The notes beneath the pieces are model-generated. The model searched no databases. It was not told the DNA's origin and saw only the letters and a program-made list of their open reading frames with translations. A stretch of 64,000 nt of DNA from an uncultured Mucilaginibacter sp. (GTDB lineage: Bacteria; Bacteroidota; Bacteroidia; Sphingobacteriales; Sphingobacteriaceae): assembly GCA_913775265.1 (NCBI GenBank), contig CAJYJH010000033.1:1-64000 (forward strand). Reading direction: 5' to 3'. Positions 8,337-16,918 of the stretch are shown in pieces (the stretch's first letter is position 1; every line of letters begins with the position of its first letter). Position numbers and translations under genes: made by a program.

Positions 8337-10550
8337 ATGCATCGACCTACCGTTAAAAAGATTCTGCGCATTGCGGCCATTGTTGCCGGTATACTCTTCC
8401 TTGTTGCTTTAGTGGGTGGTTATGTGATGTATTCAAAGCGCGAAGCCTTGCTGCAAACAGCTATCGGCAAAGCTAAAGCAAAAGCCAAACGTGAGTATAA
8501 TTTAGATGTAAAAATAGGCAAGGCCAAGTTTATAGGTGCCACCACGGTGGTGTTTGATGGCATCAGCATTGTGCCCGATCAGCGCGACAGCTTATTGCGT
8601 ATTAACCATTTTGAAGTAAGCGTTAAGATTTGGCCACTGATTGCCGGTAACATTAAACTTTCGGACGTTACATTAAAGGACGGCTTTTTAAGCTTGGTAA
8701 GTAAGAATGGGCAACGTAATTTTGATTTCCTGTTTCGTAAGAAAAGAGACTCTACCACAAATAAAACCAAATCGGGTTTAAACGAACTTGCCGATAACCT
8801 GATTAACCAGGTTTTATATAAAATTCCGGATAATCTTAACCTGAGCAATTTCCGCATCACGTTCGCTGATGATAGCAACCAGGTAAAACTCTTGGCTAAA
8901 ACGGCCAAAATTGACGATGGCGATTTAACCTCTACTATTGATGTTAATGATCACGAATCGACCTGGCACTTTGCCGGTAAGCTGCACCCATCCGACAAAG
9001 AAATTGACGTAAAGCTTTACGCAGATGGCAAAAAGGTAGAATTGCCATTGATCGAAAAGAAATTTAAAGTCAAGCTTAATTTTGACACCCTTACCACCCG
9101 TTTAAATAAAGTTGAGCATGGTAATGATGAAACGCAAGTATATACCTATTGTGCCATTAAGAACCTGTTAATAAACCATCCGGCTTTATCAGCCAGTGAT
9201 GTGGTGATACCCAGCGGCTCTATAGATGCCAATGTATTTGTGGGTGATAAATATGTAGCTTTAGATAGTTCGTCGGTAATTCACCTCAGAAAGCTTAACA
9301 TCCATCCGTACATTAAGTACAAAATGCGTCCGGCCAAAATTTATACGGTGAAGATGCATACCGACTGGCAGGATGCGCAAGACTTTTTTGACTCGTTTCC
9401 GCAGGGATTGTTTGAAAACCTGGAAGGCATACAAGTAGCCGGAAAGCTACGCTATAATATGCACCTGTTTTTAGATATGTCTAACCCGGATGATGTACAG
9501 TTTGAGTCGGGTTTGGCTAAGCAGGATTTTAGAATACTGAAATTTGGCAAAACAGACTTAAGCCGCTTAAACCGCGAATTTGTATATACGCCTTATGAAA
9601 AAGGTAAACCCATGCCGCCGCGTACCATTGGCTCGAGCAATTCAAACTACACACCTTTATACAGCATAGCGCCCGATTTGCGCAACGCAGTAATGACGGC
9701 CGAAGACCCATCGTTTTACACCAATCATGGTTTTGTACAGGAGTCGTTACGAAAGTCGATAGCCGAGGATATTAAAACCAAACGTTTTAAGCGCGGCGGT
9801 AGCACGATATCTATGCAGCTTATTAAAAATGCGTTTTTGAGCCGCCAGAAAACTCTTACCCGTAAGGTGGAAGAAATACTGATTGTTTGGCTGATTGAGA
9901 ACGGTAACTTGATGACCAAGGACCGTATGCTCGAAGTATACTTTAACATTATTGAGTGGGGCCGCAACATATACGGTATAGGCGAAGCGTCAAGATATTA
10001 TTTTGGTAAGGCACCATCAGAGTTAACTTTAGGCGAAAGTATTTACCTGGCCAGCATTGTGCCTAATCCTAAAGCCGGTTTGTACGCTTTTGAACCTGAT
10101 GGCAGTTTACGCTACCGTCTGCACGGCTATTTCAGACTCATTGGTAATTTGATGGCCAAACGCGGCTGGACACAGCCTGATAGCAACGCCTACGGCTTTT
10201 ACAACGTGCGTTTGAAAGAATCGCTCCGCCAAAAAATTGCACCTATTGATACTGCGGTGGCCGATAGCTTAATGCAGCAGGACCCGGATGAAATGCCTGA
10301 TCCCGGTTTAATTTTACCAGGTGGTGCAGAGCAAGGCGTTAATGCTGCTCCTGTTGATGCAGAGCAGGATAAGAAACCAGGCTTATTCTCGCGGATATTT
10401 GGTAAGAAAGACAGTGCCGACCGCCGCAGAGAGGCTATTGCTGATTCGCTGGATGCTATCAAAAAACGAGAAAAAGAAGCCCGAAAAGAACAAAAGCGTT
10501 TGGAAAAACAGCGGCGTAAAGAGCTAAAACAACAAGGCTTACTCCCGTAG
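8337..10550 (+). CDS. AsmA-like / GT51 peptidoglycan glycosyltransferase fusion
   Basis: A 737-residue inner-membrane protein. One membrane segment (about 9-30) is followed by a long AsmA-like region (about 35-430) and a GT51 glycosyltransferase domain (about 440-610) with EDPSFYTNHG (catalytic Glu 456), RGGSTISMQLIKN (486-498) and MLEVYFN (Glu 533). There is no penicillin-binding transpeptidase domain; the last 100 residues are Lys/Arg/Glu-rich. It should polymerise lipid II on the periplasmic face. The AsmA-like N-terminus is unusual compared with standard monofunctional MtgA (about 240 residues). It stands alone between promoters. Confidence 0.85.
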   Translation: MHRPTVKKILRIAAIVAGILFLVALVGGYVMYSKREALLQTAIGKAKAKAKREYNLDVKIGKAKFIGATTVVFDGISIVPDQRDSLLRINHFEVSVKIWPLIAGNIKLSDVTLKDGFLSLVSKNGQRNFDFLFRKKRDSTTNKTKSGLNELADNLINQVLYKIPDNLNLSNFRITFADDSNQVKLLAKTAKIDDGDLTSTIDVNDHESTWHFAGKLHPSDKEIDVKLYADGKKVELPLIEKKFKVKLNFDTLTTRLNKVEHGNDETQVYTYCAIKNLLINHPALSASDVVIPSGSIDANVFVGDKYVALDSSSVIHLRKLNIHPYIKYKMRPAKIYTVKMHTDWQDAQDFFDSFPQGLFENLEGIQVAGKLRYNMHLFLDMSNPDDVQFESGLAKQDFRILKFGKTDLSRLNREFVYTPYEKGKPMPPRTIGSSNSNYTPLYSIAPDLRNAVMTAEDPSFYTNHGFVQESLRKSIAEDIKTKRFKRGGSTISMQLIKNAFLSRQKTLTRKVEEILIVWLIENGNLMTKDRMLEVYFNIIEWGRNIYGIGEASRYYFGKAPSELTLGESIYLASIVPNPKAGLYAFEPDGSLRYRLHGYFRLIGNLMAKRGWTQPDSNAYGFYNVRLKESLRQKIAPIDTAVADSLMQQDPDEMPDPGLILPGGAEQGVNAAPVDAEQDKKPGLFSRIFGKKDSADRRREAIADSLDAIKKREKEARKEQKRLEKQRRKELKQQGLLP

Positions 10551-10579
10551 TTTGTAACAGCAAACTAATTATATATTTG
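10551..10579 (+). promoter_or_regulatory. Promoter of the nitroreductase gene
   Basis: TTTG (10551-10554), a 17-base spacer, then TATATTTG (10572-10579): both elements of the Bacteroidota consensus. It excludes the in-frame GTG at 10581 and supports the ATG at 10617. Confidence 0.65.
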
Positions 10580-10616
10580 GGTGTTTAAACACAAATTAAA
10601 TCATAAGCCAAATACC

Positions 10617-11246
10617 ATGTCATTACAAGAATCGTTAGCGTGGCGCTATGCTACCAAGAAGTTTGATAGTAGCAAAAAAATTGACGCCGATAAATTAAAT
10701 AATTTATTACAAACTGTTAAGCTGGCGCCGTCATCATACGGGCTGCAGCACTATGAGATTGTAGTGGTAGAAGACGCCGCTGTTCGCGAGCGTTTAAAAG
10801 AAGCTGCTTATGGCCAGTCACAGTTAACCGATGCATCACAGGTAATTGTATTTGCTGCCGAAACAAAAATTGACGAAGAGTACGTTAAAAATTATATAAG
10901 CGAAACTGCCGCCATGCGCCAGATGGATCGTGAAAAGCTTGCTGATTTTGAAAAGACTATTTTAGGCGCTATCAGCCGCCAGTCGGATGAGCAAAAGTTA
11001 AACTGGTCGCACAAACAAGCTTATTTAGCACTGGGTGTATTGATTGGCGCAGCATCTGAGTTAGGCATTGACAACTGCCCGATGGAAGGCTATGACGGTG
11101 GTAAGTTTGATGAAATTTTAGGGTTAAAAGAAAAAGGATTAACCACCTCAGTAATTGTAACCATTGGCTACCGTGCGGAGGATGACCAATACGGTAAACT
11201 GGCTAAAGTGCGTAAAAAAGATGAAGACTTATTCATCAGGATATAA
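10617..11246 (+). CDS. Nitroreductase family NAD(P)H-dependent oxidoreductase
   Basis: A 209-residue FMN-dependent oxidoreductase. The N-terminal SLAWRYATKKFD carries the phosphate-binding Arg found in NfsB/NfnB-type enzymes; SSYGLQHYEIVVVED and the C-terminal TIGYRAEDDQYGKLAKVRK match the flavin-binding family ends. It should reduce nitroaromatics, quinones or related acceptors in the cytosol; the physiological substrate is unknown. A GTG 36 bases upstream is rejected because the promoter overlaps it. A hairpin terminator follows at 11280-11308. Confidence 0.92.
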   Translation: MSLQESLAWRYATKKFDSSKKIDADKLNNLLQTVKLAPSSYGLQHYEIVVVEDAAVRERLKEAAYGQSQLTDASQVIVFAAETKIDEEYVKNYISETAAMRQMDREKLADFEKTILGAISRQSDEQKLNWSHKQAYLALGVLIGAASELGIDNCPMEGYDGGKFDEILGLKEKGLTTSVIVTIGYRAEDDQYGKLAKVRKKDEDLFIRI

Positions 11247-11279
11247 TTGAAAATTAGTTATTAGTTTAATAAATAGCCG

Positions 11280-11308
11280 AAAGCAATCCATAATGGATTG
11301 CTTTTTTT
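11280..11308 (+). terminator. Rho-independent terminator of the nitroreductase gene
   Basis: AAAGCAATCCA and TGGATTGCTTT form an 11-bp stem with a 3-nt loop, followed by a T run to 11308. Confidence 0.85.
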
Positions 11309-11370
11309 GTTTTAGTTAAAACTGTGATTGGCGGCCGATGTTATCAATCAAAACGTTTATTAAACACACT

Positions 11371-11871
11371 ATGAAAAAGTTATTATTGATGCTGATGGTT
11401 GGAGGTTTTTTTAGCCAAGTATCCGTAGCACAAACTACCGATACGGTAACCACTAATTTTGTTAAAAATGCTACGATGGGCGGTATGATGGAAGTGAAAG
11501 CAGGGCAACTCGCCGTAAAAAAAGGTAAGAGCGCCAGTGTTAAAGCTTACGGTGCTAAAATGGTGGCCGATCACACCGTAGCTAATGCCCAGCTTAAAAA
11601 AATTGCTTTGTCCAAAGGATATTCAACTTCTGCGCCTGCTATGCCAGCCAGTCCACTGCTGGCCAATACCACAGGCACCGAGTTTGATAAGAACTATGTA
11701 GCTATGATGGTGGCTGACCATAAGAAAACAATTGCCATGTTCGAGAATGCATCAACCAATGCTAAAGATGCCGATGTAAAAGCTTTTGCCACTAAAACAC
11801 TGCCTAAGCTGCGCCAGCACTTAGCCACGGTAGAATCCATGGCTTCGAGCATGAATTTAGAAGTGAAGTAA
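11371..11871 (+). CDS. DUF4142 domain secreted protein
   Basis: A 166-residue exported protein. A signal peptide (ending SQVSVAQ) precedes a four-helix DUF4142 domain with the family pattern GGMMEVKAGQLAVKKGKS, VKAYGAKMVADHT and KTLPKLRQHLATVE. The fold resembles ferritin-like DUF305/DUF4142 proteins, but no metal site can be asserted here. Starting at the upstream ATG 11338 would place 11 extra residues before the signal peptide, so 11371 is chosen. Confidence 0.88.
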   Translation: MKKLLLMLMVGGFFSQVSVAQTTDTVTTNFVKNATMGGMMEVKAGQLAVKKGKSASVKAYGAKMVADHTVANAQLKKIALSKGYSTSAPAMPASPLLANTTGTEFDKNYVAMMVADHKKTIAMFENASTNAKDADVKAFATKTLPKLRQHLATVESMASSMNLEVK

Positions 11872-11885
11872 TTATTTGTACATTG

Positions 11886-11914
11886 AAGCAGAAAGACATT
11901 TAAACTTTTTGCTT
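11886..11914. terminator. Probable terminator between DUF4142 and pgpA
   Basis: AAGCA-g-AAAG and CTTT-t-TGCTT form a stem with one internal mismatch; T-rich sequence follows on the plus strand. It lies between two convergent genes. Confidence 0.45.
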
Positions 11915-11931
11915 TGATGTTTTTAAAGATT

Positions 11932-12393
11932 TTAGGCAAAGCGATTGATATAAAGAAGTATAACTTGCATTACAATATTGGCATAAACCCCTGCCAGTAC
12001 ATCATCCATCATTACTCCGGTGCCCGCCGGTAGTTTTTCCATCTTGCGGATGCCTAAAGGTTTTGCAATATCAAAAAAGCGGAACAAAATGAGCCCAATC
12101 AATAAGTTCATATTAGTTAGCGGAACAAATAATAAGGTAATCATCTGCCCGGCTACTTCGTCGATCACTACGCGCGAACTGTCTTTTCCCCAATCGGCCT
12201 CTACCTCGTTGCCGGTATAAACTCCGATAAGCGTAATGATGAGTGAAGCTACCGGCAATACCCATAGCTGCTCGAGCCAATGGGCGCTTTGTGCCCACAT
12301 TAATAGCAAGCAGGTAATAATGGCTGCTACCGTACCGCCGCCTTTAATGTGGCCTACGCCTAACCACGAGGCGATTATTTTATTCAGATTCAT
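11932..12393 (-). CDS. pgpA: Phosphatidylglycerophosphatase A
   Basis: A 153-residue membrane enzyme that removes phosphate from phosphatidylglycerol phosphate. It starts with the family-typical ASWLGVGHIKGGGTVA, has the acidic VVIDEVAGQMITL segment that carries the proposed metal/catalytic residues, and RFFDIAKPLGIRKMEKLPAG with GVMMDDVLAGVYANI near the end. Three or four hydrophobic segments are visible. A two-part promoter lies at 12420-12454. It is convergent with DUF4142. Confidence 0.93.
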   Translation of the reverse strand: MNLNKIIASWLGVGHIKGGGTVAAIITCLLLMWAQSAHWLEQLWVLPVASLIITLIGVYTGNEVEADWGKDSSRVVIDEVAGQMITLLFVPLTNMNLLIGLILFRFFDIAKPLGIRKMEKLPAGTGVMMDDVLAGVYANIVMQVILLYINRFA

Positions 12394-12419
12394 GTACTTG
12401 TAACTGCATCAAAGTTAAT

Positions 12420-12454
12420 AAAAAGTAAAACGTAGCATATCAAACTGCTTTTTG
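12420..12454 (-). promoter_or_regulatory. Promoter of pgpA
   Basis: On the minus strand TTTG (12454-12451) is separated by 23 bases from TAACTTTG (12427-12420). Both match the Bacteroidota consensus; spacing is at the long end. Confidence 0.5.
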
Positions 12455-12502
12455 CTGATATAATTTGGGCTGTGTAAGCAAATTTTGCTCTATTTGCAGC
12501 CT

Positions 12503-13171
12503 ATGACAGCATTACCGCACGCCCTGATTTTTGATATGAATGGTACCATGATTAACGATATGGACTATCATACCAAAGCATGGCAACGTATTTTTAATGA
12601 AGAGTTAGGCGGCAACTTTACCTGGAATGAGGTAAAAGCGCAAATGTATGGCAAGAACCCCGAAGTGCTGGAACGCGTATTCGGTCCGCTTAAATTTACG
12701 GAGGACGAGAAAACTGAATTGTCTTTTGCTAAAGAAAAACGCTACCAGGAAGAGTACCTGCCGCATTTAGCATTATTGCCTGGCTTAGCAGAGTTTTTAG
12801 AGCAGGCTCACCAGTTGCAAATACCTATGGCTATAGCCTCGGCCGCTATACCGTTTAATATTGATTTTGTGCTCGACAATCTAAACATCAGGCATTATTT
12901 TACAGCTCTTGTAAGTGCTGATGATGTGCTGTTGAGCAAACCGCATCCTGAAACATTTTTAAAAGCTGCCCAACTGTTACAAGTTGACCCGGTAAGTTGC
13001 CTGGTATTTGAGGATGTACCTAAAGGTGCCGAAGCTGCTTTGAATGCCAACATGCCTGCCGTGATATTGACTACAACTCATCAAAAAGATGAGTTTGAAC
13101 ATCTACCCCACATTTTGCACTTCAGCAATGATTTTACCGATCCTTATTTCAGTCAGTTGCTGAAGCAATAA
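12503..13171 (+). CDS. HAD-superfamily hydrolase, beta-phosphoglucomutase-like
   Basis: A 222-residue cytosolic HAD protein. Motif I is FDMNGT: the second catalytic Asp of the usual DxD is Asn. A helical cap follows (DYHTKAWQRIF), then motif II (IASAA), the Lys in SKPHPE, and motif IV VFEDVPKGAEAA. Sequence resembles the beta-phosphoglucomutase/sugar phosphatase subfamily. The Asn may alter or remove phosphatase turnover. An in-frame TTG at 12485 is less likely than the ATG at 12503. A terminator follows at 13188-13227. Confidence 0.85.
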   Translation: MTALPHALIFDMNGTMINDMDYHTKAWQRIFNEELGGNFTWNEVKAQMYGKNPEVLERVFGPLKFTEDEKTELSFAKEKRYQEEYLPHLALLPGLAEFLEQAHQLQIPMAIASAAIPFNIDFVLDNLNIRHYFTALVSADDVLLSKPHPETFLKAAQLLQVDPVSCLVFEDVPKGAEAALNANMPAVILTTTHQKDEFEHLPHILHFSNDFTDPYFSQLLKQ

Positions 13172-13187
13172 CAATCATATTAAAACA

Positions 13188-13227
13188 AAAAAGCGTTCAG
13201 TAATTATCAGGTTACTGAACGCTTTTT
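13188..13227. terminator. Symmetrical terminator between convergent genes
   Basis: 16-bp perfect arms (AAAAAGCGTTCAGTAA and its complement) with an 8-nt loop, ending in T or A runs on each side, between the HAD gene and the 13250 gene. Confidence 0.85.
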
Positions 13228-13249
13228 GCTTAGATGAGATCGCCTTCGA

Positions 13250-14134
13250 TCAATTTTCTTTCAAAATACGTTTTACTGCGGTCTTACCATTTTGCTTAAC
13301 CACTAAATAGTACACACCATTTAGTCCCCAGGTAAACGTTTTATTAAAGCTGCCGGTGGCTGCTTTGTCTTTCCATAAAGGTTTTCCTTCTGTGTCGGTT
13401 AATTGCACATCAGCAAGGCCTTTAGCTGGCAGGCTAAAACTCATCATAGTTTTCCCAGCGCTAAATTGTGGGGTTAGCGTCAGGTCGCTTAATTCCAAGT
13501 CGGTGGTGGTTACGCCTGCTATGGTTTTTAATATCGGCCCCATGGCATCACTTACATGGTAGCTTACATTGGTACTGATGCCGTCTTTATCAGTATGGTT
13601 GTAGTTAAAGTTTTGGGTGTTGCGGCGGTTAAAAGCCATTAGCCGTCTGCCGGGCGCTTCATCTCTAAACATTTCTATATCGCCCCTTCTTTTAAAAAAA
13701 AAGCCGTTGCTGTCATCATCTGGGGTATCCATTCTAAATTCAAACGAACGCGATAACGATTGCTCTTCCGGGCTGCGTCTGCGTAATGTTCTAACCCTCG
13801 GGGCCATGCGCGAAAATGTACGTACCGAATCAATCATAACTGTACTGTCAGCACCTTGACCGCGGCGTACCCTAATGTTCATAGCAATACGTCTGTCAGG
13901 GGCATCTTTACCCATTTTGTTAATCTCAGCCAGTGCTTCCTGCTTTTCATTGGATGGCAAATCTTTCAGGTTTTTGCCGTTGTAAGTGGTGTCGTTATCA
14001 CGAATAGTTATCCTGACATCTTTGTTTATTTTGCGTTCTTTTTGTGCAAATAATAATTGAGGCAATGCCAGTGCTGCTATAATGAGGGCCGAATAAATAA
14101 ATTCAAAGCCGGGTTTGAATACAACTTTTTTCAT
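13250..14134 (-). CDS. Secreted protein with T9SS-type C-terminal domain
   Basis: A 294-residue exported protein of unknown function. An N-terminal hydrophobic signal (about 14-30, ending LLFAQ) precedes a charged, Arg-rich and Asp-rich middle with no known domain. The last 80 residues (from LELSDLTLTPQFS, then FSLPAKGLADVQL, GVYYLVVKQNGKTAVKRILKEN in pieces) look like a type A sorting domain of the type IX secretion system. It is divergent from a histidine kinase/regulator operon with a tandem repeat in the shared region, so it may be a target or accessory of that system. Confidence 0.65.
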   Translation of the reverse strand: MKKVVFKPGFEFIYSALIIAALALPQLLFAQKERKINKDVRITIRDNDTTYNGKNLKDLPSNEKQEALAEINKMGKDAPDRRIAMNIRVRRGQGADSTVMIDSVRTFSRMAPRVRTLRRRSPEEQSLSRSFEFRMDTPDDDSNGFFFKRRGDIEMFRDEAPGRRLMAFNRRNTQNFNYNHTDKDGISTNVSYHVSDAMGPILKTIAGVTTTDLELSDLTLTPQFSAGKTMMSFSLPAKGLADVQLTDTEGKPLWKDKAATGSFNKTFTWGLNGVYYLVVKQNGKTAVKRILKEN

Positions 14135-14162
14135 GATTAAAGGAGGTTTTAGTGGAGTATTA

Positions 14163-14170
14163 CAAATCTA
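14163..14170 (-). promoter_or_regulatory. Candidate -7 element for the 13250-14134 gene
   Basis: TAGATTTG on the minus strand fits TAnnTTTG, about 30 bases before the ATG. Confidence 0.5.
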
Positions 14171-14200
14171 AAATTATTCATAATCAAATGCTTAACGTTG

Positions 14201-14220
14201 ATTGTTAAAAATTGTTAAAA
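14201..14220. repeat. Tandem 10-bp repeat, candidate regulator-binding site
   Basis: ATTGTTAAAA occurs twice head to tail, one helical turn apart, in the 127-base gap between a secreted-protein gene and the kinase/OmpR-type regulator operon. OmpR-family regulators bind direct repeats with 10-11 bp period, so this is a plausible operator; the assignment is inference. Confidence 0.5.
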
Positions 14221-14245
14221 TGAATAAGCACAGCCGTATTTAACT

Positions 14246-14253
14246 TATTTTTG
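14246..14253 (+). promoter_or_regulatory. Candidate -7 element for the kinase/regulator operon
   Basis: TATTTTTG fits TAnnTTTG. The tandem 10-bp repeat ends 25 bases upstream, where an activator would sit. Confidence 0.5.
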
Positions 14254-14261
14254 TTTTAGCA

Positions 14262-16070
14262 ATGAAGAAAAAGAATATAGGATTAATTATTGGCCTGATG
14301 GGTTTTGCCTTGTTGGGAGTAATGGCCATGCAATACTATTTTCTGCGTCAGTCATACGAGCTGCAATCCAAACTGTTTGACCGCGATGTGAGCGAGGCAC
14401 TCAGTACCGTAGTTTCTAAACTTACCCGGCAGGATGCTAATCAGTTTTTAAATAAAAAGGTAGATGGCATACGCCCGGGAGGGTTAAAACTCGTAAGCCG
14501 TAAACAGGCTGTTACATCGGTAGTAGTAAGTGCTACAGAGGCAGAAGCCAAAGAACGTGCCCGTCATGTGCGCCATATTGCTATGTTGCGCGATAGTTTA
14601 CAGCGCATATTGATGCGTAGTAAATTTGATGATGAACTGTTAGGACAGCCACAAGAAAGTATGGTTAATGTGCGCATCCGTGTAGAAGAATACATGGATG
14701 AGCAAGGCAATATTCATCAACGTCAGATACCGCTCGAGATCACTAATATTCCGGCAGGCAGCAAGCGCAGTAAAAAGGTACATAAATACGATACAACCTA
14801 TTTTTATTACAGCGACCCGCAGTTTGGCCGCCAAATGGTAGCGGTACCACGCCTAAATCCGATCTGGCAGCGGGAGCACAACCGCCAGCTTAAAGAAAAA
14901 CGCATCAACGAAATCAGGCAGTTACTGCGTGACGATTCGATAGCACAAATTAAAACCAGCAACGTAACGGTGATGCAGAACCTGGTGGAAGAGTATAAAA
15001 AAGTAGATCAGCCATTAAAAGACCGCATCAACCCGTTGTGGATAGATTCGCTGCTCAGGTTAGAAATGCGTAATAAGGGTATTAATCTGCCCTTTAGTTA
15101 TGAGGTGAGCACGGCCAGTAACGACTCGGTGATATTTTCGAAAGCATACGGGGTAATAGGCGAGAAGCCTGTTTTTAATGCGGATGACACCTACCAGACG
15201 CCCATTTTTGCTAAAGATGTGATTAATGATCCGGGTAAGATTATGCTGCTGTTTCCGGACAAAAACTCACATATCTTAAATACCATGACTTTCCTGTTGT
15301 TGATAAGCGGCGGGTTATTACTGGTATTAATTTTCTGTTTTGGTTATACCATCTTCACCATTCTTCGTCAGAAAAAGATTTCGGAAATGAAAACTGATTT
15401 TATCAACAACATGACACACGAGTTTAAAACGCCGGTATCAACCATCATGATTGCCAGCGAAGCACTCAAAGATCAGGAGATTGCTCAGGATAAAGCCCGT
15501 GTGGCCCGGCTGGCAGATATTATCTACGAGGAAAACGAACGTTTAGGCAGCCACATTGAGCGGGTGCTAAACATTGCCCGTATCGAAAAGAACGACTTTA
15601 AGCTGGATAAAAAGCCGGTTGAAGTAAACGAGTTGATTGCTGACGTATTGGACAGCATGCAGCTTAAACTGCAAAAGAATAACGCCATAGTTGATCTGCA
15701 CCTCGACGCCGAAGATTCGGTGATTGAGGCTGATGAACTACATTTTGCAAACGTTATTTACAACTTGGTTGATAACGCGATTAAGTATAGCCGCGACGAG
15801 CCGCAGTTAACCATCAGTACTTTAAACAAAGGCAATCAGTTAATTATTCGCGTAGCCGATAAAGGTATTGGCATGAGCCGTGATCAGCAAACCAAGATAT
15901 TTGAGCAGTTTTACCGTGTACCTACCGGCAACCTGCACGATGTTAAAGGCTTTGGCTTGGGGCTGAGCTACGTAAATACCATTGTGAAGCGCCTAGAAGG
16001 TATGATTAGTGTACGCTCGGAAAAAGAAAAGGGCTCAGAGTTTGAACTTAAATTTAATGTGACTGCATGA
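14262..16070 (+). CDS. Two-component sensor histidine kinase
   Basis: A 602-residue inner-membrane kinase. Membrane segment 1 (about 7-27) and segment 2 (about 345-370) bracket a 315-residue periplasmic sensor region that is charged and not recognised. The cytosolic part has HisKA with the phospho-acceptor His 386 in MTHEFKTP, N-box NLVDNAIKYS, G1 VADKGIGMS and G2 GFGLGLSYV. Its stop overlaps the start of the response regulator (ATGA), so the two are a cognate pair. The signal is unknown. Confidence 0.92.
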   Translation: MKKKNIGLIIGLMGFALLGVMAMQYYFLRQSYELQSKLFDRDVSEALSTVVSKLTRQDANQFLNKKVDGIRPGGLKLVSRKQAVTSVVVSATEAEAKERARHVRHIAMLRDSLQRILMRSKFDDELLGQPQESMVNVRIRVEEYMDEQGNIHQRQIPLEITNIPAGSKRSKKVHKYDTTYFYYSDPQFGRQMVAVPRLNPIWQREHNRQLKEKRINEIRQLLRDDSIAQIKTSNVTVMQNLVEEYKKVDQPLKDRINPLWIDSLLRLEMRNKGINLPFSYEVSTASNDSVIFSKAYGVIGEKPVFNADDTYQTPIFAKDVINDPGKIMLLFPDKNSHILNTMTFLLLISGGLLLVLIFCFGYTIFTILRQKKISEMKTDFINNMTHEFKTPVSTIMIASEALKDQEIAQDKARVARLADIIYEENERLGSHIERVLNIARIEKNDFKLDKKPVEVNELIADVLDSMQLKLQKNNAIVDLHLDAEDSVIEADELHFANVIYNLVDNAIKYSRDEPQLTISTLNKGNQLIIRVADKGIGMSRDQQTKIFEQFYRVPTGNLHDVKGFGLGLSYVNTIVKRLEGMISVRSEKEKGSEFELKFNVTA

Positions 16071-16759
16071 ATAGTATACTATTAGTAGAAGATGATACCA
16101 ACCTTGGCGCTTTATTGCAAGACTATTTGCAGTTAAAGGGCAAGTTTCATGTAGTGCTTTGTAAAGATGGTGATGCCGGGCTTAAAGAGTTTACCAAAGG
16201 GAATTTTGATTTGCTGATACTGGATGTAATGATGCCCAAAAAGGATGGTTTTACCTTAGGTAAGGAGATTCGTAAGATTAACGAGCATGTGCCTATTATT
16301 TTTGCTACCGCAAAGGGCATGATTGAGGATAAAACGCAGGCGTTCAACTTAGGTGGCGATGATTACATCACCAAGCCATTCCGCATCGAAGAGTTGTTGC
16401 TGCGCATTAATGCCTTACTTAAGCGTGCGGCAAACGATGCTCCTAAAGAAGAAGCAGTGCCTACCCATTTTAAAATTGGTAAATACGATTTTGATTTTAC
16501 TTCACAGATTATCCATTCCGAAGGCAGTCATCAAAAATTATCTACCAAAGAAGCTGCTTTGCTTCGACTGTTGTGCATTCACAAAAACCAGGTACTCACC
16601 CGCGAAGAAGCACTGCTGAACATCTGGAACGACGATAATTATTTTAATGGTCGGAGCATGGATGTGTTTTTAAGCAAAATCCGCAAGTATTTAAAAGATG
16701 ATCCGCATGTAGAGATTATCAATGTGCACGGCAGGGGTTATAAATTGTTGGTTAATTGA
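16067..16759 (+). CDS. OmpR/PhoB-family response regulator
   Basis: A 230-residue DNA-binding regulator. The receiver domain (1-120) has the acidic pair EDD at 8-10, phospho-acceptor Asp 53 in LLILDVMMP, and Lys in YITKPF; the C-terminal winged helix (about 135-230) includes LSTKEAALLRLL and GRSMDVFLSKIRKYL. Translationally coupled to the kinase. The tandem repeat upstream of the operon suggests autoregulation. Confidence 0.94.
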   Translation: MNSILLVEDDTNLGALLQDYLQLKGKFHVVLCKDGDAGLKEFTKGNFDLLILDVMMPKKDGFTLGKEIRKINEHVPIIFATAKGMIEDKTQAFNLGGDDYITKPFRIEELLLRINALLKRAANDAPKEEAVPTHFKIGKYDFDFTSQIIHSEGSHQKLSTKEAALLRLLCIHKNQVLTREEALLNIWNDDNYFNGRSMDVFLSKIRKYLKDDPHVEIINVHGRGYKLLVN

Positions 16760-16883
16760 TTAATAGCATTAATCCGTAGCAAAATCTCTAAAAACTTCTG
16801 TATTTATTATCCTAATTCGATTTTTGAGTAGATTGTAACAAAGATTTGGCTAATTGTTTCCTGTAATTTGCGGGCTGATTGAA

Positions 16884-16891
16884 TAGGTTTG
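16884..16891 (+). promoter_or_regulatory. Candidate -7 element for the M28 peptidase gene
   Basis: TAGGTTTG fits TAnnTTTG, 28 bases before the ATG at 16919. Confidence 0.45.
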
Positions 16892-16918
16892 TAATATTGA
16901 TTACAATTTATTCATGAT

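Noticed and set aside
14141-14148. AGGAGGTT-like Shine-Dalgarno sequence
   Set aside because: It is on the plus strand, far from a plus-strand start and opposite in direction to the adjacent gene; chance occurrence.
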